DNA of 61,098 nucleotides. Origin: Mycobacterium hubeiense (lineage in GTDB: Bacteria > Actinomycetota > Actinomycetes > Mycobacteriales > Mycobacteriaceae). The notes under the pieces were generated by a model that saw only the letters and a list, made by a program, of their open reading frames with translations, did not search any database and was not told where the DNA came from. This document shows, piece after piece, positions 1 through 8,097 of the stretch. The translations under genes were made by a program, and so were the position numbers. The DNA lies in assembly GCF_002838065.1 (NCBI RefSeq), contig NZ_PIZU01000029.1, forward strand, positions 3,585-64,682, given 5' to 3'. Each line of letters begins with the position of its first letter. Position 1 is the stretch's first letter.

Positions 1-78
1 ACCTTTGCGCACGTAGCCGGCCACCTTCTCGACGGTGGACAGCAGAATTCCTCCCGGCAGACGTTCCTCTAGTCCCAA
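1..78 (-). CDS. nuoB: NADH-quinone oxidoreductase subunit B, N-terminal fragment
   Basis: Only the first 26 codons lie in the window; the gene runs off the left edge. The fragment begins MGLEERLPGGILL and continues STVEKVAGYVRKG, the conserved start of actinobacterial NuoB, the complex I subunit that carries cluster N2 near the quinone site. The start is a TTG that overlaps the last codons of nuoA, so the two are translationally coupled. The TTG choice rests on family similarity because no ATG or GTG precedes the conserved residues. Confidence 0.85.
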   Translation of the reverse strand, partial: MGLEERLPGGILLSTVEKVAGYVRKG

Positions 79-440
79 TTGAGGCCTCCCCGCCGCCACA
101 CGTAGGCATACGCCACGAACACGGTGGCCATGAACAGCAGCATCTCCACCAGCGCGAATACCCCGAGGCTGTCGAACGCAACCGCCCACGGGTAGAGGAA
201 GACGATCTCGATGTCGAACACGATGAACAACATCGCCGTCAGGTAGTACTTGATCGGGAATCGCTGACCGGCCGCGTGCGCGGTGGCGGCCTGCGGCATC
301 GGTTCGATGCCGCATTCGTAGGCCTCCAGCTTGGACTGGTTGTACCGGCGCGGCCCGATGACGAGGGCGATACCCACCGAGACCACCGCGAAGGCAGCCG
401 CGATCGCGCCGAGCACCAGGATTGGCGTGTACAAATCCAT
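69..440 (-). CDS. nuoA: NADH-quinone oxidoreductase subunit A
   Basis: This is the small membrane subunit of proton-pumping complex I. The 123-residue product has three hydrophobic helices, the conserved YECGIEP loop after the first helix and the FPIKYYLTAMLFIVFDIE segment typical of NuoA. The frame stays open upstream to 515, but the family start is MDLYTPILVLG at 440, which gives the usual length. It is the first gene of the nuo operon and overlaps nuoB by 10 bases. The response regulator at 616-1029 lies 175 bases upstream on the same strand. Confidence 0.95.
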   Translation of the reverse strand: MDLYTPILVLGAIAAAFAVVSVGIALVIGPRRYNQSKLEAYECGIEPMPQAATAHAAGQRFPIKYYLTAMLFIVFDIEIVFLYPWAVAFDSLGVFALVEMLLFMATVFVAYAYVWRRGGLNWD

Positions 441-615
441 ACCGTGCAAGCGCTCCCTCGTGGGCTGTCGATGTGAGCTAACACACAGCCTAGCGATGTT
501 TGGGGAGCACGCCACACATTTTGGTTAGTATCGCGATTGGCAGCCCGCCGTCATGTCGTCGTGCCGCGAACCGCCAACGGCGACAGGGAAATTCACGCAG
601 ATGTGGATTGCGCGG

Positions 616-1029
616 CTACTGCGATTGCGGGCGCAGCAGGGATAGAACCGCGTCGCACAACCGGATCGGGTCGATTGGATGCGGAACCGCCGCTTCGGCA
701 AGTGACCACTTGGCCAGCCAGGCGTCGTCCGGGCGGCCCGTGAGCACCAGGATCGGTGGGCAGTCGGCGATCTCGTCCTTGAGCTGCTTGGCGATTCCCA
801 TCCCCCCCGTTGGAGTGGCCTCGCCGTCGAGAATGGCCAGATCGAATCCGCCCTCGTCCATCTGCTTGATCACCATCGGTCCGGTGGCGACGTCGACGTA
901 GCTCAGTTCCGGCAGCTCGGGGTGAATCCGCTTGCCCAGCGCCAGCTGAACGGCTTCGCGGGTGCGGGGATTGTCGCTATAGACCAGGATGCGCAGCGGC
1001 GCGTCAGCGTCGTCGGGCTGGCGGGGCAC
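616..1029 (-). CDS. stand-alone response-regulator receiver protein upstream of nuo
   Basis: A receiver domain of about 137 residues with no DNA-binding or output domain. It begins RILVYSDNPRTREAV, has the Asp of LAILDGEA as likely phosphoacceptor, and LTGRPDD with a PHPID turn near the end. A protein of this type sits upstream of nuoA in M. tuberculosis (Rv3143). I chose the GTG at 1029 (VPRQPDDADAP) because the open frame further upstream runs into a repeated hairpin element at 1067-1119 and reads as non-family sequence. Its position suggests a role in respiratory control; this is inference. Confidence 0.8.
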   Translation of the reverse strand: MPRQPDDADAPLRILVYSDNPRTREAVQLALGKRIHPELPELSYVDVATGPMVIKQMDEGGFDLAILDGEATPTGGMGIAKQLKDEIADCPPILVLTGRPDDAWLAKWSLAEAAVPHPIDPIRLCDAVLSLLRPQSQ

Positions 1030-1066
1030 GCAGCCGATGCTACTGCGTCGGGTCCGTCCGCCGTCG

Positions 1067-1119
1067 AAATTGCAGCCAGGGTTGTGAATTCGCCGGCTGC
1101 GCAACCCTGCGCGCAATCT
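1067..1119. repeat. dispersed intergenic dyad element, copy 1
   Basis: Imperfect inverted repeat with 18-base arms (1067-1084 and 1102-1119), about 14 of 18 positions paired. The right arm read in reverse begins AGATTGCGCGCAGGG. A second element with the same arms and similar loop length lies at 16178-16230. Both lie in gaps next to the 5' end of a leftward gene or operon. Confidence 0.6.
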
Positions 1120-1176
1120 CAACGTGTGCGCGTCGAAGTAACTCGCCGCGGCGGTGAATCCTGTTGTGCCGCTCGG

Positions 1177-1713
1177 TCACTCCTTGGCGCGGATGAAGAC
1201 CAGATCGCCGAAGGCCTTGACGGTCTTGCCGACCATGCCGAGCATGTTGCCGGTGACACCGAAATCCGTGCGGTCGACCGTCGTGGTAGCGGTCACCTGA
1301 ATGGATCCGTCGTCGAGACGCTTCACCGTGGCCGGAAGCTCGATCGGACGGGTGACGTCCTTGACGGTGAGGTCGGCCCGCAGGGTCGCGGTGTCGGGTC
1401 CGGTGGGTTCGGCGCCGGTCACCACCACGCTGATGTCGGGGAACTTCTCCACGTCGAAGAAGTCGGCGGCCATCAGGTCGGCATCGCGTTTCTTGATCCC
1501 GGTGCGCAGCGACGCCGCGCGGATGTCCACGCGTCCGAACACGGCCCCGCTACCGGTGACCTGCCCGTCACCGCTGATCTCGCTGAATCGGCCCTTGACC
1601 GGCATCGCGCCCCACATGGACTTGGCCCTGAAGCCGACCGTGGAGCGGTCGGGGACCAGGTTCCACACCCCCGTCGTCTCGGAGCTGTTGAGAAGTTCTT
1701 GAACGCTTGCCAT
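1177..1713 (-). CDS. YceI-family lipid-binding protein
   Basis: A 178-residue YceI-like protein, a lipocalin-type barrel family that binds isoprenoid or other lipids. Visible family features are WNLVPDRSTVGFRAKSMWG at the start, VKGRFSEISG, ASLRTGIKKRDADLMAADFFDVEKFPDI in the middle, and VDRTDFGV near the end. No signal peptide is visible, so a cytosolic form is likely. The start is an ATG preceded by CGGAGG. It lies 1 base after the stop of the NTF2-like gene, so the two form an operon. The ligand is unknown. Confidence 0.85.
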   Translation of the reverse strand: MASVQELLNSSETTGVWNLVPDRSTVGFRAKSMWGAMPVKGRFSEISGDGQVTGSGAVFGRVDIRAASLRTGIKKRDADLMAADFFDVEKFPDISVVVTGAEPTGPDTATLRADLTVKDVTRPIELPATVKRLDDGSIQVTATTTVDRTDFGVTGNMLGMVGKTVKAFGDLVFIRAKE

Positions 1714-1714
1714 G

Positions 1715-2122
1715 TCACCTCCGGGGTGAATTCGCCGACCCGAGCAGCGGGGCTATCTCTGCGGGGTCGAAATACTCGTCGATGCGGCTGATCAGCCCGT
1801 TGGGCCCCAACTTGATCACGATGCAGACCCGCATGGAGATCGATCCGCCGTCGCGGCCGCGGGCGTGCAGAATGTGCTGCTGGACGAAGCCGTCGTCAAA
1901 CAACTGCCGGTCCAGGATTTCGTAGCGCCGCTCGGTGGTGGCGTTGATGAACCAGTGCAGGACCCGCAACGCCCGCTCCTTGTCGCGCTCGCGGTCACCG
2001 GTCTTCCACACCACGACGTCGTCGTTCCACAGCTCGTCGAGCATGGCGGTGTCGCTGTGCTCAATGGCCTCGAACAGGCGATCGGCGACGTCGGCGATCG
2101 CGTCGGCCTCGACGGCGGGCAT
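1715..2122 (-). CDS. NTF2-like (SnoaL-type) protein
   Basis: A 135-residue protein of the NTF2-like fold: an N-terminal helix (IADVADRLFEAIEHSDTAM), then DELWNDDVVVWKTGDRERD and a C-terminal strand set ending RIDEYFDPAEIAPLL. Members range from ketosteroid-isomerase-like enzymes to ligand-binding proteins, so the reaction cannot be assigned. It precedes the YceI gene almost without a gap. The promoter region is shared with the divergent methyltransferase at 2180. Confidence 0.75.
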   Translation of the reverse strand: MPAVEADAIADVADRLFEAIEHSDTAMLDELWNDDVVVWKTGDRERDKERALRVLHWFINATTERRYEILDRQLFDDGFVQQHILHARGRDGGSISMRVCIVIKLGPNGLISRIDEYFDPAEIAPLLGSANSPRR

Positions 2123-2179
2123 GGATGCTCCTCACTGCGGTGTTGACCTCAAGCGCAGTTCAGGTAACAGACTGCGCTC

Positions 2180-2809
2180 ATGGATGCCACACCGTCATTG
2201 TCTCTGTTCAACGAAGCCTATGAATCCAGAACGGCGCCGTGGGTGATCGGCGAACCGCAGCCTGCGATCGTCGAGCTGGAACGCGCCGGCTGGATCCGCA
2301 GCAAGGTGCTCGACGTCGGCTGCGGCGCCGGCGAGCACACGATCATGCTCACCCGGCTGGGCTATGACGTGCTCGGGATCGACTTCGCGCCGCATGCCGT
2401 CGCGCAGGCGCGGGAGAACGCGGCCGCCAAGGGGGTCGATGCGCGGTTCGAGGTCGCCGACGCGCTGAGGCTCGGCACCGAGCCCGGCTACCAGACCGTC
2501 GTTGACAGCGCGTTGTTCCACATTTTCGACGACGCCGACCGCGCCCGCTATGTTCGCAGCCTGCACACTGCGTGCCGGCCCGGCGGGGTGGTGCACGTCT
2601 TGGCGCTGTCCGACGCGGGCCGCGGCCTCGGCCCGCAGGTCAGTGAAGCCGACATCCGGGAGGCGTTCACCGACGGCTGGGAGCTGGAAGCCTTGGACAC
2701 CGCGATCTATCGCGGGGTAGTGCAGGAGGCCCAGGCCGAGGCGGTCGGTCTGCCGGTGGGTTCCCGCGTCGACGAGCCGGCGTGGCTCGCGCGGGTGCGA
2801 CGGCTGTAA
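2180..2809 (+). CDS. class I SAM-dependent methyltransferase
   Basis: A 209-residue Rossmann-fold methyltransferase. Motif I is VLDVGCGAGEH (about residues 43-53), followed by the acidic GIDFAP strand and the EVADALRLG segment that contacts SAM adenine. VVDSALFHIF takes the post-motif II position. The architecture resembles small thiopurine- or thiol-type methyltransferases, but the substrate is not readable. It is a single gene, divergent from the NTF2-like/YceI pair and convergent with the DUF6285 operon. Confidence 0.85.
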   Translation: MDATPSLSLFNEAYESRTAPWVIGEPQPAIVELERAGWIRSKVLDVGCGAGEHTIMLTRLGYDVLGIDFAPHAVAQARENAAAKGVDARFEVADALRLGTEPGYQTVVDSALFHIFDDADRARYVRSLHTACRPGGVVHVLALSDAGRGLGPQVSEADIREAFTDGWELEALDTAIYRGVVQEAQAEAVGLPVGSRVDEPAWLARVRRL

Positions 2810-2826
2810 CGAGGCCTTCCCGCGGG

Positions 2827-3159
2827 CTATGGCTCGTCGTAGCCGGGGTGGGCGACCGCGAGGCGTTGTCGCACGATCGCGCGCAGGGCGGGCAGCAGCT
2901 CGCCGGCGCGATCGTCGAACTCACCCGCCCGGATCGCCGCCGCGAGCTGGGCCTCGTCGGCATAGCCCAAGCGGGCCAGGGTCGCGACCGCATCCGTCGA
3001 CTCAGCGGTCAATTCGCGCTCGACGATGCGCAGAGCATTGGCCGCGACGCGGGCATGGAAATTGACCTGGCCATCGGTCGAGGCGCGCACGTCGGTCTCG
3101 AGGAACTCGGCCACCGCCGCCACGAGTTCGGCCGCCGTCGGCCGCCCGTAGATGCTCAT
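2827..3159 (-). CDS. DUF6285-type protein, last gene of a catabolic operon
   Basis: A short 110-residue helical protein beginning MSIYGRPTAAELV, with the conserved run FHARVAANALRIVERELT. Such proteins are regularly encoded right after the APH-like phosphotransferase of acyl-CoA dehydrogenase operons and are grouped as DUF6285. The start overlaps the phosphotransferase stop by four bases (ATGA), indicating coupled translation. The open frame continues upstream to 3198, but the four-base overlap and family start favour 3159. The molecular role is unknown. Confidence 0.7.
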   Translation of the reverse strand: MSIYGRPTAAELVAAVAEFLETDVRASTDGQVNFHARVAANALRIVERELTAESTDAVATLARLGYADEAQLAAAIRAGEFDDRAGELLPALRAIVRQRLAVAHPGYDEP

Positions 3160-4124
3160 TGCGGTCCGCCTCCCTCCAACAGATCGAGCACGTCCCATTC
3201 CGTTTCGCTGACGCGCCGGCCGATCGCGGCCAATTCGACCGACCGGGTCTGCCCGCTCAAGTGTCGTTCAGCCTGGTAGCGGCAGATGACGCCCCACCGC
3301 AGCGTGGCGACCGTCAGCCACCACCGGAACGCGGCGCGGTCGAGGGCGGTGCCGCTGGCCGCTTCGTAGGCCGACAGGAAGGCCTCGACGCTGCCCAGCC
3401 CGCCGGCGCCCAGGTGCTGGGGTGCGCCGAACCGCCACGCCCGGATGCAGAACCAGGCCAGATCCTCGTAGGCCTCGCCGATGTGCACCAACTCCCAATC
3501 CAGCACCGCGGCCAAACCGGAACCGTCGACGATGAGATTGCCCATCCGAAAGTCGCCGTGTACCAACACCGGTGGCGACGGCGGCGGTCGGTGCGCGGCC
3601 AGCCACCGAAACGCCCATTCGAAGGTGGCCGTGGTGTCACCCATCTCGTCGAGCCGATCGCGCCATTCGGCCAGCTGATTGCTTTCGGCAAGACCGATGC
3701 CGTGCGGGTCGGCGCGGTGAATGGCGGCCAACGCCCCCGCGCACTGCTGCAAGAGCTTGTCCCGGCCGGCATCGTCGAGCCCGCGATGGATCCTACGGAC
3801 GATCGTCTCGCCACTGATGGCTTCGCAGATCAGGTACGGATTGCCAAGAGCTGCAGGGGAATTGTCGGCAGCGAGGATATGCGGGACGGGTGCTCCGGCG
3901 GCCGCTGCGCGCTGCTGGACGCTGGCCTCCAGCTCCATGCCGGCATGCACATCGTCGGGTGGGCCCGTGCGCAGGATCAGCGCCCGGCGGGTATCGGAAA
4001 CCGCGTCGAACGCCCAGGTGGTGCGGCTGGCGCCGCCGGTCAGCGTGTGCAGATTCTCGACGGCGACGTCGCCGAGCACCGGGCGCAGCACATCCGCGAG
4101 CGCGGATGCGAGCTCGGCACTCAC
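3156..4124 (-). CDS. APH-family phosphotransferase linked to acyl-CoA dehydrogenase
   Basis: A 322-residue kinase-like phosphotransferase of the aminoglycoside-phosphotransferase/choline-kinase fold. Visible motifs are LTGGASRTTWAF (nucleotide loop), LVHGDFRMGNLI (Brenner motif with catalytic Asp) and AVLDWELVHIG (metal-binding Asp). Close relatives are encoded next to acyl-CoA dehydrogenases, or fused to them as in ACAD10/11-type enzymes that phosphorylate 4-hydroxyacyl-CoAs. That context holds here, with four-base overlaps to the genes on both sides. The precise substrate is inference. Confidence 0.85.
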   Translation of the reverse strand: MSAELASALADVLRPVLGDVAVENLHTLTGGASRTTWAFDAVSDTRRALILRTGPPDDVHAGMELEASVQQRAAAAGAPVPHILAADNSPAALGNPYLICEAISGETIVRRIHRGLDDAGRDKLLQQCAGALAAIHRADPHGIGLAESNQLAEWRDRLDEMGDTTATFEWAFRWLAAHRPPPSPPVLVHGDFRMGNLIVDGSGLAAVLDWELVHIGEAYEDLAWFCIRAWRFGAPQHLGAGGLGSVEAFLSAYEAASGTALDRAAFRWWLTVATLRWGVICRYQAERHLSGQTRSVELAAIGRRVSETEWDVLDLLEGGGPQ

Positions 4125-5359
4125 TTGCGGCCAAAACCGAACAGCCGCTGGGCAACCCGGCGGATCTGGATCTCCTCGGCGCCCTCGGTGATGCGGTATC
4201 GGCGGTGATGGCGGTAGATGTGCTCGAACGGCTGGTGACGGCTGTAGCCGACGCCGCCGAATACCTGCATCGCACGGTCGGCGGCCTCACACACCAGCCG
4301 GTTGGCGCGATAGTTGGCCATCGACACCTTGTCCGAGACTTCCATGTGGTGGTTGCGGTCCAACTCGGATGCCGCGTAATACACCAGCAGGCGCACCATC
4401 TGCGCCTCGGTTTGCAGCTCCACCAGCGGCCACTGCACGGCCTGGTTCACGGCCAGCGGTTTGCCGAAAACCGTGCGCTCTCCTGCGTACTCCACCGCGC
4501 GGTCGATGCAGTACTGCGCCGCACCCAAACTGCTCGCGGCCTGGCGAATCCGGTTCTCGTGCAGAAACGTTTGACCGACTTCGAGGCCCCGGTCGACCTC
4601 GCCGAGCACCGCATCAGCGGGCACCCGGACGTCGGTGAGTTCGACTTCGCCGTGGTCGGTGGGCATGTTGAACGTCCACCAGTAGTAGGGCACCGTGAAA
4701 CCGGGGGCATCGGTGGGCACCAGGAACGCGGTGATGCCCCGGGCCTGGCCAGGCTCGCCGGAGGTGCGGGCGAAGACCAGGTCGTGGGTGGCGCGATGCA
4801 CGCCGGTGTTGAATCGCTTGGCGCCGTTGATCACCCAGTCGTCGCCGTCGCGTTCCGCGCGTGTCTCGAGCCAGGTGGCGTCCGACCCGTGGCCCGGTTC
4901 GGTGAGGCCGAACGCCATGGACCGCTCACCGGTGATCAGCGCCTCGGTCCACTCCTTCTTCTGCGCCTCGGTCCCGAAGCGGTCCACCATGATGACTTGC
5001 GGGAAATTGCCGACGATCGACGACTCGTCCTGGAGGTCGTTGTGCAGCCCAAGGCCCTTGTGCGCCAAGTGCTCCCGGATCACCGCCATATCGATGTTGG
5101 TGCCGTCGCGACCGCCGAACTGGGACGGCAGTCCGTAGCGAAGCCAGCCGGCCGCATCGGCGCGACGCCGCATCTCGCCGAGCAAATCTTCCCACTCGCG
5201 CTTGGGGATGCCGCCGTTGTCCCAGTCCGTGCGGGCGTTCTCACGGCGGTGGTCGAAGTACTGGATGTGCTCGCGCTCCAACGGTTTGATCTCGGCTTCG
5301 ATGAAGGCGTCCATCTCCGCGAGCAGTCCCGGAAGGTGGTCCGGGAGAGTGAAATCCAC
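4121..5359 (-). CDS. acyl-CoA dehydrogenase
   Basis: A flavin acyl-CoA dehydrogenase of about 412 residues. It shows AFGLTEPGHGSDA in the FAD-binding middle domain, WVINGAKRFNTG, and a C-terminal helical domain with QVFGGVGYSRHQPFEHIYRHHRRYRI and GAEEIQ. I place the start at GTG 5359 (VDFTLPDHLPGLL) because AGGAGA lies seven bases upstream; the in-frame ATG at 5401 would overlap the preceding TetR gene. It overlaps the phosphotransferase gene by four bases. This pairing suggests oxidation of a modified or branched acyl-CoA. Confidence 0.9.
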   Translation of the reverse strand: MDFTLPDHLPGLLAEMDAFIEAEIKPLEREHIQYFDHRRENARTDWDNGGIPKREWEDLLGEMRRRADAAGWLRYGLPSQFGGRDGTNIDMAVIREHLAHKGLGLHNDLQDESSIVGNFPQVIMVDRFGTEAQKKEWTEALITGERSMAFGLTEPGHGSDATWLETRAERDGDDWVINGAKRFNTGVHRATHDLVFARTSGEPGQARGITAFLVPTDAPGFTVPYYWWTFNMPTDHGEVELTDVRVPADAVLGEVDRGLEVGQTFLHENRIRQAASSLGAAQYCIDRAVEYAGERTVFGKPLAVNQAVQWPLVELQTEAQMVRLLVYYAASELDRNHHMEVSDKVSMANYRANRLVCEAADRAMQVFGGVGYSRHQPFEHIYRHHRRYRITEGAEEIQIRRVAQRLFGFGRK

Positions 5360-5373
5360 TGCGTCTCCTATCG

Positions 5374-5985
5374 TCAGAACCCGTAGAGCGTCTTTTTCCA
5401 AATCGTCGACAAGGTGGCGATGGCGTCCTCGTCGCTCAGTTCCATCCCGAGGCCTGAACGGCCGACGAACACGGTGGTGAAGTTCTCGAACAGCAACGCG
5501 ATGGCAGCCGCGGTGTGTTCGGGATTGAGCTCAAGGCCGTAACCCTGCTCCTGCGCGCGGCGCACCGACGCGGCGACGATATCCATCCCGAAGCGGCGAA
5601 ACTCGTTCTGCACAGCCGCAAACCGCCGCTGGGTGGCAGCCAGCTGGGCGACGGCGATCATGATGCCGATGTTCTGCTTGAACATGTTCCAGTAGCCGGT
5701 GACGACGGACGTAAAGAACTCGCGGTCGTCGGGCGACTCGGCGAGCGGGACACTCAGGCCGGACGGCTCCACCACGTCGTGCAGAAACGACTGGGCCAAT
5801 GCGGCCAGCAGGTCTTCCTTGTCGGTGAAGTAGCGGTAGAACACCGCCGGTGACTTACCCGCCGCCGAGGTGATATCGGCCAGCGTCGTGCCATGAAACC
5901 CGCGCTCGGCGAACAGCTTCCGCGCCGCCTGCTCGATCGCCAGCCGGGTCTGCTGACCCTTTGCGCTCAGCGTTTCGGCGGCCAC
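5374..5985 (-). CDS. TetR-family regulator inside the catabolic operon
   Basis: A TetR regulator of about 203 residues with an N-terminal HTH (TRLAIEQAARKLFAERGFHGTTLADITSAAGKSPAVFYRYFTDKEDLL) and a helical ligand domain. The start is uncertain: GTG 5985 (VAAETLSAKG) follows the HMG-CoA-lyase-like stop directly, while GTG 6012 would overlap it. It lies between the lyase and acyl-CoA dehydrogenase genes on the same strand, which is unusual because TetR genes tend to sit at operon ends. It probably senses a pathway acyl-CoA (inference). Confidence 0.85.
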   Translation of the reverse strand: MAAETLSAKGQQTRLAIEQAARKLFAERGFHGTTLADITSAAGKSPAVFYRYFTDKEDLLAALAQSFLHDVVEPSGLSVPLAESPDDREFFTSVVTGYWNMFKQNIGIMIAVAQLAATQRRFAAVQNEFRRFGMDIVAASVRRAQEQGYGLELNPEHTAAAIALLFENFTTVFVGRSGLGMELSDEDAIATLSTIWKKTLYGF

Positions 5986-5992
5986 GGCGCGC

Positions 5993-6898
5993 TCAGCCCA
6001 GGATCCGGTCACCGGCACGCAGCAGCGAGCTCGGCAGTTCATGCCCGACGACACGCTGCGCCACTTCTGCAGCAGCAATCGCGGCCTGCAGGTCGACGTC
6101 GACCTCGATTCCACTGTCTCGCAACAGGTACACCAGGTCTTCAGTCGCGATGTTGCCGCTGGCCCCTGGCGCGAACGGGCAGCCGCCCAGCCCGCCGACG
6201 GACGCGTCGAGCCGGGTCACCCCGGAGCTGACGGCGGCGTAGGCACTGGCCAGCCCGGCGCCGCGGGTGTTGTGGAAGTGCGCGCCGAACGGGATGTCGC
6301 CGATGCGGGGTCGCACCTGCGCGATCAGATCACTGACGCGGCGCGGCGTGGTGGTGCCGATGGTGTCGGCGACCGCCAGCCGGTCCACGCCGGATTCGAC
6401 TGAGCGGTCGACGATGTCGAGTACCCGCTGCGGCGGGGTGGGCCCGTCGAACGGGCAGTCCCACGCGGTGGCGATGATGACTTCGACGGTCGCTCCGCTG
6501 TCGTGGGCGATCGCGACGATGTCGGCGATCTGAGCGGTGGCTTCGGCGCTGGAGCGTCCGACGTTGGCGTGGCTGTGCCCGTCGGCCGCCGACACCACGT
6601 ATTCGATCGATCGCAGCCCCGCGGCCAGAGCGCGTTTGGCGCCGTTGGCGCTGGCCACCAGTGCCGAGAACTCTACGTTGTCGAACCGCGTCAGCTCGGC
6701 GGCCAGCTCGGCGGCGTCGGCGAGCGCAGGCACCTTAGACGGCGACACGAATGCCGTCGCCTCCACCTCGCGCACCCCGGTGGCGACCACCGCTTCGAGC
6801 AGTTCGAGCTTGGCGGCGGTCGAGATCGGCTTTTCGATCTGCAGCCCGTCTCGCAGCGAGACTTCCCTGATATCAACCTTTTTCGGCAGTTCTGTCAT
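5993..6898 (-). CDS. hydroxymethylglutaryl-CoA lyase-like enzyme
   Basis: A 301-residue DRE-TIM metallolyase. It begins VDIREVSLRDGLQIEKP, the HMG-CoA lyase/isopropylmalate synthase metal-binding strand, and has ADTIGTTTPRRV, FHNTRGAGLASAYAAV (His metal ligand) and GGLGGCPFAPGASGNIATEDL, the Cys loop typical of HMG-CoA lyases. The family cleaves HMG-CoA or related 3-hydroxy-3-methylacyl-CoAs to acetyl-CoA plus a ketone-type product. It overlaps the CoA-transferase gene by four bases, consistent with the two acting in one degradation route. Confidence 0.9.
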   Translation of the reverse strand: MTELPKKVDIREVSLRDGLQIEKPISTAAKLELLEAVVATGVREVEATAFVSPSKVPALADAAELAAELTRFDNVEFSALVASANGAKRALAAGLRSIEYVVSAADGHSHANVGRSSAEATAQIADIVAIAHDSGATVEVIIATAWDCPFDGPTPPQRVLDIVDRSVESGVDRLAVADTIGTTTPRRVSDLIAQVRPRIGDIPFGAHFHNTRGAGLASAYAAVSSGVTRLDASVGGLGGCPFAPGASGNIATEDLVYLLRDSGIEVDVDLQAAIAAAEVAQRVVGHELPSSLLRAGDRILG

Positions 6899-8097
6899 AG
6901 CACCCCCTCGGTGCGCAGCCGCTCCAGCTCCTCGGCGGTCTTGCCGAGCAGCCCGATGTAGACCTCGTCGTTGTGCTGGCCGGGGCGCGCGGGACCGGCA
7001 TTGCGGATGCTGCCTGGCGATTCGGTCAGCACGGGCACGATGCCGGGTCCGAGGACGTTGCGCGAGACGCGCTCGTCCCAGTGCTCGGCGAGCATGCCGC
7101 GGGCGCGCAATTGCGGGTCCTCGACCACCTCGGCGACGGTGTTGATCGGACCCGCGATAACCCCTGCGGCAGAGAGTGTTTCGATGATCTCAGTGGGCGC
7201 GCGATCGGCGGCCCAGTCGCCGATGATCTTGTCCAGCTCGTCTTGGTTGCGGCCCCGCGCGACATGGGTGGCGAACCGGTCGTCGGTCGCCAGCTCGGGA
7301 CGGCCCATCGCTTGGCACAGCCGGCGGAACACGGTGTCCTGGTTCGCGGCGATCACCACCCAGCTGCCGTCGGCGCTGCGGTAGATGTTCGACGGGGCGA
7401 TGCCCTCCAGCCGGGTGCCCGAAGGGCCGCGGACCACCCCGCCGACGTCGTAATCGGGGATGGTGGATTCCTGGATGGCCAAACAGGATTCGGTCAGCGC
7501 AGCGTCCACTACTTGGCCCTCGCCGGTGACGGAGCGTCGGTACAGCGCCGCCAGCGCACCTTGCGCGGCGAACATCCCGGCCAGGGAGTCGCCGAGTGAA
7601 AGTGCCAGCCGCGGCGGCGGACCGCCGGGGAAGCCGTTGAGGTGACGCAGCCCGCTGGCGGCCTCGGCGGCCGACGCGTAGCCGGCTTTGTGCGCGTCCG
7701 GACCGGTCTGCCCGTAGCCCGACACCCGGACCAGGATGATGCCCTTGTTGCGGGCCTTCAGCGCGTCGTAGCCGAGGTTCCATTTCTCCAGCGTGCCGGG
7801 CCGGAAGTTCTCGACGATGATGTCGCAGCGCTCGACCAGCTCCAGAAAGAGCTCGCGGCCACGGTCGGTGCGCAGGTCGAGGGTGACAGCTTTCTTGTTG
7901 CGGGCGTGCACCGTCCAGAAGAAGTGATGCCCGTCGAGTTCGGCCTGCCCCCAGGTGCGCAACGGATCCGGCGCGCCGGGCAGCTCGATCTTGATGACCT
8001 CGGCACCCATGTCACCGAGCAGCCGGCCCGCGAACGGTCCCGAGATCAGCGTGCCGATCTCGATCACCCGGATGCCGTCAAGTGCACCGTTAGTCAT
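6895..8097 (-). CDS. CaiB/BaiF family (class III) CoA-transferase
   Basis: A 400-residue family III CoA-transferase. It opens LDGIRVIEIGTLISGPFAGRLLGDMGAEVIKIE, has the catalytic-Asp region ALSLGDSLAGMFAAQGALAAL and ends with the IGLLGKTAEELERLRTEGVL helix. It moves CoA between acyl-CoA and a free acid, probably activating the pathway substrate before beta-oxidation. Overlaps of four bases with both neighbours place it in one transcript with the hydrolase and lyase. Confidence 0.92.
   Translation of the reverse strand: MTNGALDGIRVIEIGTLISGPFAGRLLGDMGAEVIKIELPGAPDPLRTWGQAELDGHHFFWTVHARNKKAVTLDLRTDRGRELFLELVERCDIIVENFRPGTLEKWNLGYDALKARNKGIILVRVSGYGQTGPDAHKAGYASAAEAASGLRHLNGFPGGPPPRLALSLGDSLAGMFAAQGALAALYRRSVTGEGQVVDAALTESCLAIQESTIPDYDVGGVVRGPSGTRLEGIAPSNIYRSADGSWVVIAANQDTVFRRLCQAMGRPELATDDRFATHVARGRNQDELDKIIGDWAADRAPTEIIETLSAAGVIAGPINTVAEVVEDPQLRARGMLAEHWDERVSRNVLGPGIVPVLTESPGSIRNAGPARPGQHNDEVYIGLLGKTAEELERLRTEGVL

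Noticed and set aside
3890..5386. 498-codon frame opposite the acyl-CoA dehydrogenase
   Set aside because: Shadow of the sense gene; no conserved features.
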